Below are positions 61,267 through 64,000 of a DNA stretch of 64,000 bases, in pieces (positions within the stretch are counted from its first letter, which is position 1; each line of letters starts with the position of its first letter). Source of the stretch: Vampirovibrio chlorellavorus. GTDB lineage: Bacteria; Cyanobacteriota; Vampirovibrionia; Vampirovibrionales; Vampirovibrionaceae. The stretch covers positions 496,001 through 560,000 of the forward strand of contig QFWI01000008.1 of NCBI GenBank assembly GCA_003149345.1. Reading direction: 5' to 3'. Below the pieces are notes generated by a model, which worked only from the letters and a program-made list of their open reading frames with translations, was not told the origin of the DNA and searched no databases. Made by a program: the position numbers and the translations under genes.

Positions 61267-63169
61267 AGGATTTTCACCCCGGACGTTTCTGCCTGAATTC
61301 ACCCTGTTTAGCATTATGGCCCTGTTGTTGTTCATCAACCTGGGCGTGTTTGACCTGGATCCCTTCAGCGAGTTTTTCCACCTGGAGTCGGCCAAGGAAA
61401 CGCTGTCCCTGGGTCGGTTCTGGGTGCCAGTCCTGAACGGGCACGATTATGTGGTGCGCCCCCCCCTGTGGACCTGGCTCACGATCATCGGTTTCAAGCT
61501 GGGCGGCATTGGCTTGTCCGTAGCCCGGTTGCCAGCCGCATTGCTTTCGCTGGCCGCGCTGGGCTTCACCTACCTGATGACTATGGAGCTGACCAAAAGC
61601 CGGTTCTCGGCATTGTTCAGCACCAGTTTACTGGCGGTTAGCTGGGGCTTCTTTTATCTGGGCGCTCTGGCCACCGCCGATATCCTGACCCTGAATCTGA
61701 ACCTGATTTTTTTGTGGGCTTTTTTGAAGTGGAAAGATCAGGCCTCTCGACGGAATAATCCCGTTGAGGAAATGAACCGCAGCATGCTGCTGATGGGCAG
61801 TGTGCTGGGCTTGCTGGTGCTGAACAGCGGAAGCCTGAATGTCCTGTTGTTAATGGGCGTCACTGCCCTTTACCTGCTCCTGGGCCAAAATACGCTACTG
61901 CTCAACCGCATGAATTTCCGGTCGCTGCTGTTACCTGCCGTGTTGATTCCACTGCCCTGGCTGTTGTGGGTCACCCTTCAGCCTGGCCAAAGCGGGTTTA
62001 TCCTGAATTATCTCCTGGTTTATCCCCTCCAGAAAACACTGGGGCTTGGCCTTTGGGCCAACCTGAAAGGGGACTGGCTGTTTTACGCCAAACGCTTGTT
62101 CCTGGACTTACTGCCTTTCTGGCTTCTGGTGCCGGCCGCCTTTCTGGATCCAGAGGCCAATACCGGCAATACCCGGCATCAATCCGCCCCTCCCACGCTC
62201 TGGCTGTTAAGCTGGTTCCTGGCAGGCTTTACGGTCTATTCGCTCTCCGCTTTTCAGGAACCCACCCTGATTTTGCCCTTTATTCCACCCTTAGCCATCA
62301 TTGCGGGCAGTTACCTGGCCCAGGTGGTTGAAGCCTCTCATAACAAAACGCATGCCTACTACGAGAGAGTGCTGATTACCTATATCATGCTGCTGTTGAT
62401 AGCCGCCGTTCTCTTGACCATTGTTATTTTTCAGGTGGTGCCCAGCAACTACGTGGCCGGGTTCTGGAAGCTGCCGGGGCTGGCGGTGCTGGAATCCCTG
62501 ACCCTGAAAGATAAAGTGTTTCCCTTGCCGGAAGCGTTCCCCCTGTGGAAGTTCTGGTTGATCCCGGGGCCGTTTATCTTGCTGATTGGGGCCTTTACCC
62601 TTTTCTTTTTACAATTTTCCAGAAAGTTGAGTTTAACCCCGCTGGCCCTGACCAGTTCACTGCTGATTTTCATGCTGTTTGTCAAAGCGGTTTATTTACC
62701 CATCATGCACCGCCCGGTCAACCAGTACCTGGCTCAACAACTCAACCACAGCCTCAAAGCGGGGGATCGGGTCTTACTGTTCTCACGACACCCCGCCGTC
62801 AAACGCGTCATGTTTTATATTGCCCCCCAGCACCGGGCAGCCGTTCGCATGGTTCACTCCGGCCAACAAGTCTCCCAGACCCTGGAAAGTGGCCACGGCA
62901 TCATCTACGGGGTTATTCGGGAAAAAAGCTACTTCAACGACCTGGACTATCAGTACAGAATGCTGTTCCGGGTGAACCATTACAACTGGCAATGGGATCT
63001 GGGAAATCTGGGAGAAATGGGCAAACTGCTGGGCGGTCGCCTACCGGAGTTTGACAAAATGCGCTCGGAAATTCTGATGTTACAGAGCCTGCCTGCCGAT
63101 ACGCTGCGAGTGATTCAACAAGAAGAACAAAGCCGGCAAACTCAAAGCCAGACTCGCAAACGGAAATAA
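61259..63169 (+). CDS. ArnT/PMT-family membrane glycosyltransferase
   Basis: A 636-residue polytopic membrane protein with about a dozen hydrophobic helices and a C-terminal soluble part. The N-terminal region FFHLESAKETLSLGRFWVPVLNG, then RPPLWTWLTIIGFKLGG and ARLPAALLSLAALGFTYLM, is characteristic of GT-C enzymes such as ArnT or protein mannosyltransferases, which transfer sugars from polyprenyl phosphates to lipid A or proteins in the periplasm; the catalytic acidic residue lies in the LxE segment of the first loop. ATG 61259 overlaps xerC by 8 bases (ATGGATAA); ATG 61238 is an alternative. The acceptor is unknown. Confidence 0.85.
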   Translation: MDKGFSPRTFLPEFTLFSIMALLLFINLGVFDLDPFSEFFHLESAKETLSLGRFWVPVLNGHDYVVRPPLWTWLTIIGFKLGGIGLSVARLPAALLSLAALGFTYLMTMELTKSRFSALFSTSLLAVSWGFFYLGALATADILTLNLNLIFLWAFLKWKDQASRRNNPVEEMNRSMLLMGSVLGLLVLNSGSLNVLLLMGVTALYLLLGQNTLLLNRMNFRSLLLPAVLIPLPWLLWVTLQPGQSGFILNYLLVYPLQKTLGLGLWANLKGDWLFYAKRLFLDLLPFWLLVPAAFLDPEANTGNTRHQSAPPTLWLLSWFLAGFTVYSLSAFQEPTLILPFIPPLAIIAGSYLAQVVEASHNKTHAYYERVLITYIMLLLIAAVLLTIVIFQVVPSNYVAGFWKLPGLAVLESLTLKDKVFPLPEAFPLWKFWLIPGPFILLIGAFTLFFLQFSRKLSLTPLALTSSLLIFMLFVKAVYLPIMHRPVNQYLAQQLNHSLKAGDRVLLFSRHPAVKRVMFYIAPQHRAAVRMVHSGQQVSQTLESGHGIIYGVIREKSYFNDLDYQYRMLFRVNHYNWQWDLGNLGEMGKLLGGRLPEFDKMRSEILMLQSLPADTLRVIQQEEQSRQTQSQTRKRK

Positions 63170-63190
63170 CTGATGAAAACGATGCTTTCA

Positions 63191-63213
63191 CCACAGGGAA
63201 CCTTTTCCTGTGG
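63191..63213 (+). terminator. hairpin after the ArnT-like gene
   Basis: The stem CCACAGG/CCTGTGG (63191-63213) lies about 20 bases after the stop; there is no U tract, so termination is uncertain. Confidence 0.35.
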
Positions 63214-63341
63214 CGAAATAAAGATTGCGCTTTCGGGTTCAGGCCGTACTATGAATTGATAATCATTCGCAACGGGATGGCCGTATTCAGCGTCTATCAA
63301 GTGGTTTTCGTCGATTCTGAAATAGTGGGAGGGTCTGCATT

Positions 63342-64000
63342 ATGCTGTCAGGGGTTCAAACGCCCATCAATGCCACCGGGAGCCACTGGGGCGCTAAAAG
63401 GCCCTCAGGTTCCCCCACACCACAACAGGCAGCAGGCCAACCGGAAAGATTACAACGTTCTGGCAGCCCGCTCACATCCAAATCCGGGACGTCCCGACTC
63501 TCTCCGGGCGGCCATAAAAACCTGTTTCAGCGTATATTCAACACCCCCTGGATCAAACGGCCCGGGGCATCCCCCAGCAACAAGCGAAACCAGATTATTG
63601 CCGGGGCTCAGCACGATCGCAAGGAGCCGCGCAACCCCATCTCTTTTGAGGCGCTGGATAGCATGTTGAAAGAGCTGGACAATGACGTGGATCCCCGCAT
63701 TGGCTCCATCCTGAAAAATGGATACGCTAACGGCCTGAGACACCTGCTGAAAGTGGGAAACCAGATGGTGGCCGAGATGAATCAACTGATCGATCAAGGA
63801 CACCAAAAGCCGGAATTGGTCATCTATTACCAACATTCCGCCCAAGGGCGGCTGAAAGACCCTTTCAGTCAAAGGCATTACGCCTACGAGATCGAGCCTG
63901 AAAAAGAAATCCTCTGCGAAGTGCTAACCCCTCGGCGCCTGCCCACCAAATTCAACGCCATGAACCACTGGTCAAACATCGCCCGGGGCAAGCAAGGCCT
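63342..64000 (+). CDS. orphan protein, incomplete at the right edge
   Basis: The frame opens at ATG 63342, with GGAGGG eight bases upstream, and continues through the end of the window (219 codons so far). Residues 1-95 are low-complexity and basic (Ser, Pro, Gly, Arg, Lys; PSGSPTPQQ and KRNQIIAGAQ), then a mixed, apparently folded part begins with NPISFEALDSMLKELDND, a helix with KVGNQMVAEMNQLID and EIEPEKEILCEVLTPRR. No domain is recognised. The basic Pro/Ser N-terminus resembles other orphan proteins here (ankyrin, coiled coil). No signal peptide. Confidence 0.6.
   Translation, partial: MLSGVQTPINATGSHWGAKRPSGSPTPQQAAGQPERLQRSGSPLTSKSGTSRLSPGGHKNLFQRIFNTPWIKRPGASPSNKRNQIIAGAQHDRKEPRNPISFEALDSMLKELDNDVDPRIGSILKNGYANGLRHLLKVGNQMVAEMNQLIDQGHQKPELVIYYQHSAQGRLKDPFSQRHYAYEIEPEKEILCEVLTPRRLPTKFNAMNHWSNIARGKQG

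Overview
The window looks like chromosomal DNA of a non-photosynthetic relative of Cyanobacteria, most likely Vampirovibrionia/Melainabacteria; this placement is an inference. Supporting signs are a DprA-like Rossmann protein of a type I associate with Cyanobacteria (46043-46669), futalosine-type menaquinone homologues, SLH-domain surface protein, heptose (LPS) and L,D-transpeptidase genes implying a Gram-negative envelope, many CxxC zinc-ribbon proteins and ankyrin proteins, and no photosynthesis genes. Base composition is moderately GC-rich, with AT-rich islands in front of some genes.

Layout. 0-6.6 kb: methyltransferase, SelO, a 12-repeat ankyrin protein and a secreted GHL10-type glycoside hydrolase. 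6.7-12.7 kb: a complete inorganic-carbon module on the minus strand (beta-carbonic anhydrase, LysR regulator, DabB, DabA). 13-18.2 kb: an acidic protein, a MqnC/CofH-like protein that has lost two of the three radical-SAM cysteines, a coiled-coil protein with a (GAT)n 3'UTR, an exported protein and RlmB. 18.4-19.03 kb: two tandem candidate small RNAs sharing promoter, C-rich motif and terminator layout. 19.4-27.4 kb: CoaBC, a AAA+ ATPase with an acidic Ser-rich N-terminus, an MqnD-like protein, a zinc-ribbon/Gly-rich protein, a DEAD-box helicase, a pseudo-receiver PP2C phosphatase and a small CxxC protein. 27.9-32.9 kb: DXR, zinc ribbon, ArsC/Spx-like, DnaB, methyltransferase. 33-39 kb: a 1276-aa zinc-ribbon/cyclase-like/ATPase/TPR protein followed by a MITE-like element, a small membrane protein and a tandem-duplicated orphan protein with a strong promoter. 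39-46.7 kb: EEP-family membrane protein, tRNA-Ile(CAT), DegT aminotransferase, alanine dehydrogenase, PcrA, DprA-like protein. 47-52.3 kb: envelope/surface proteins (exported orphan, L,D-transpeptidase, SLH-VirB10-like, EF-hand-like Pro/Tyr-rich). 52.3-64 kb: PepA, coiled-coil effector-like protein, PrsA-HldE-RqcH operon, XerC-type recombinase, ArnT-type glycosyltransferase and an incomplete orphan gene at the right edge.

How they work together. The dab cluster should concentrate bicarbonate for carboxylating enzymes in a heterotroph. DXR and the Mqn homologues supply and use isoprenoid/quinone precursors. The SLH, HldE, L,D-transpeptidase and ArnT-like genes maintain the envelope. Several orphan proteins (ankyrin, AAA+, coiled-coil, EF-hand-like) share short N-terminal [RH]F[STA]G and basic LRxR motifs and may be surface or host-directed. 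No CRISPR array, rRNA operon, complete insertion sequence or prophage is visible.
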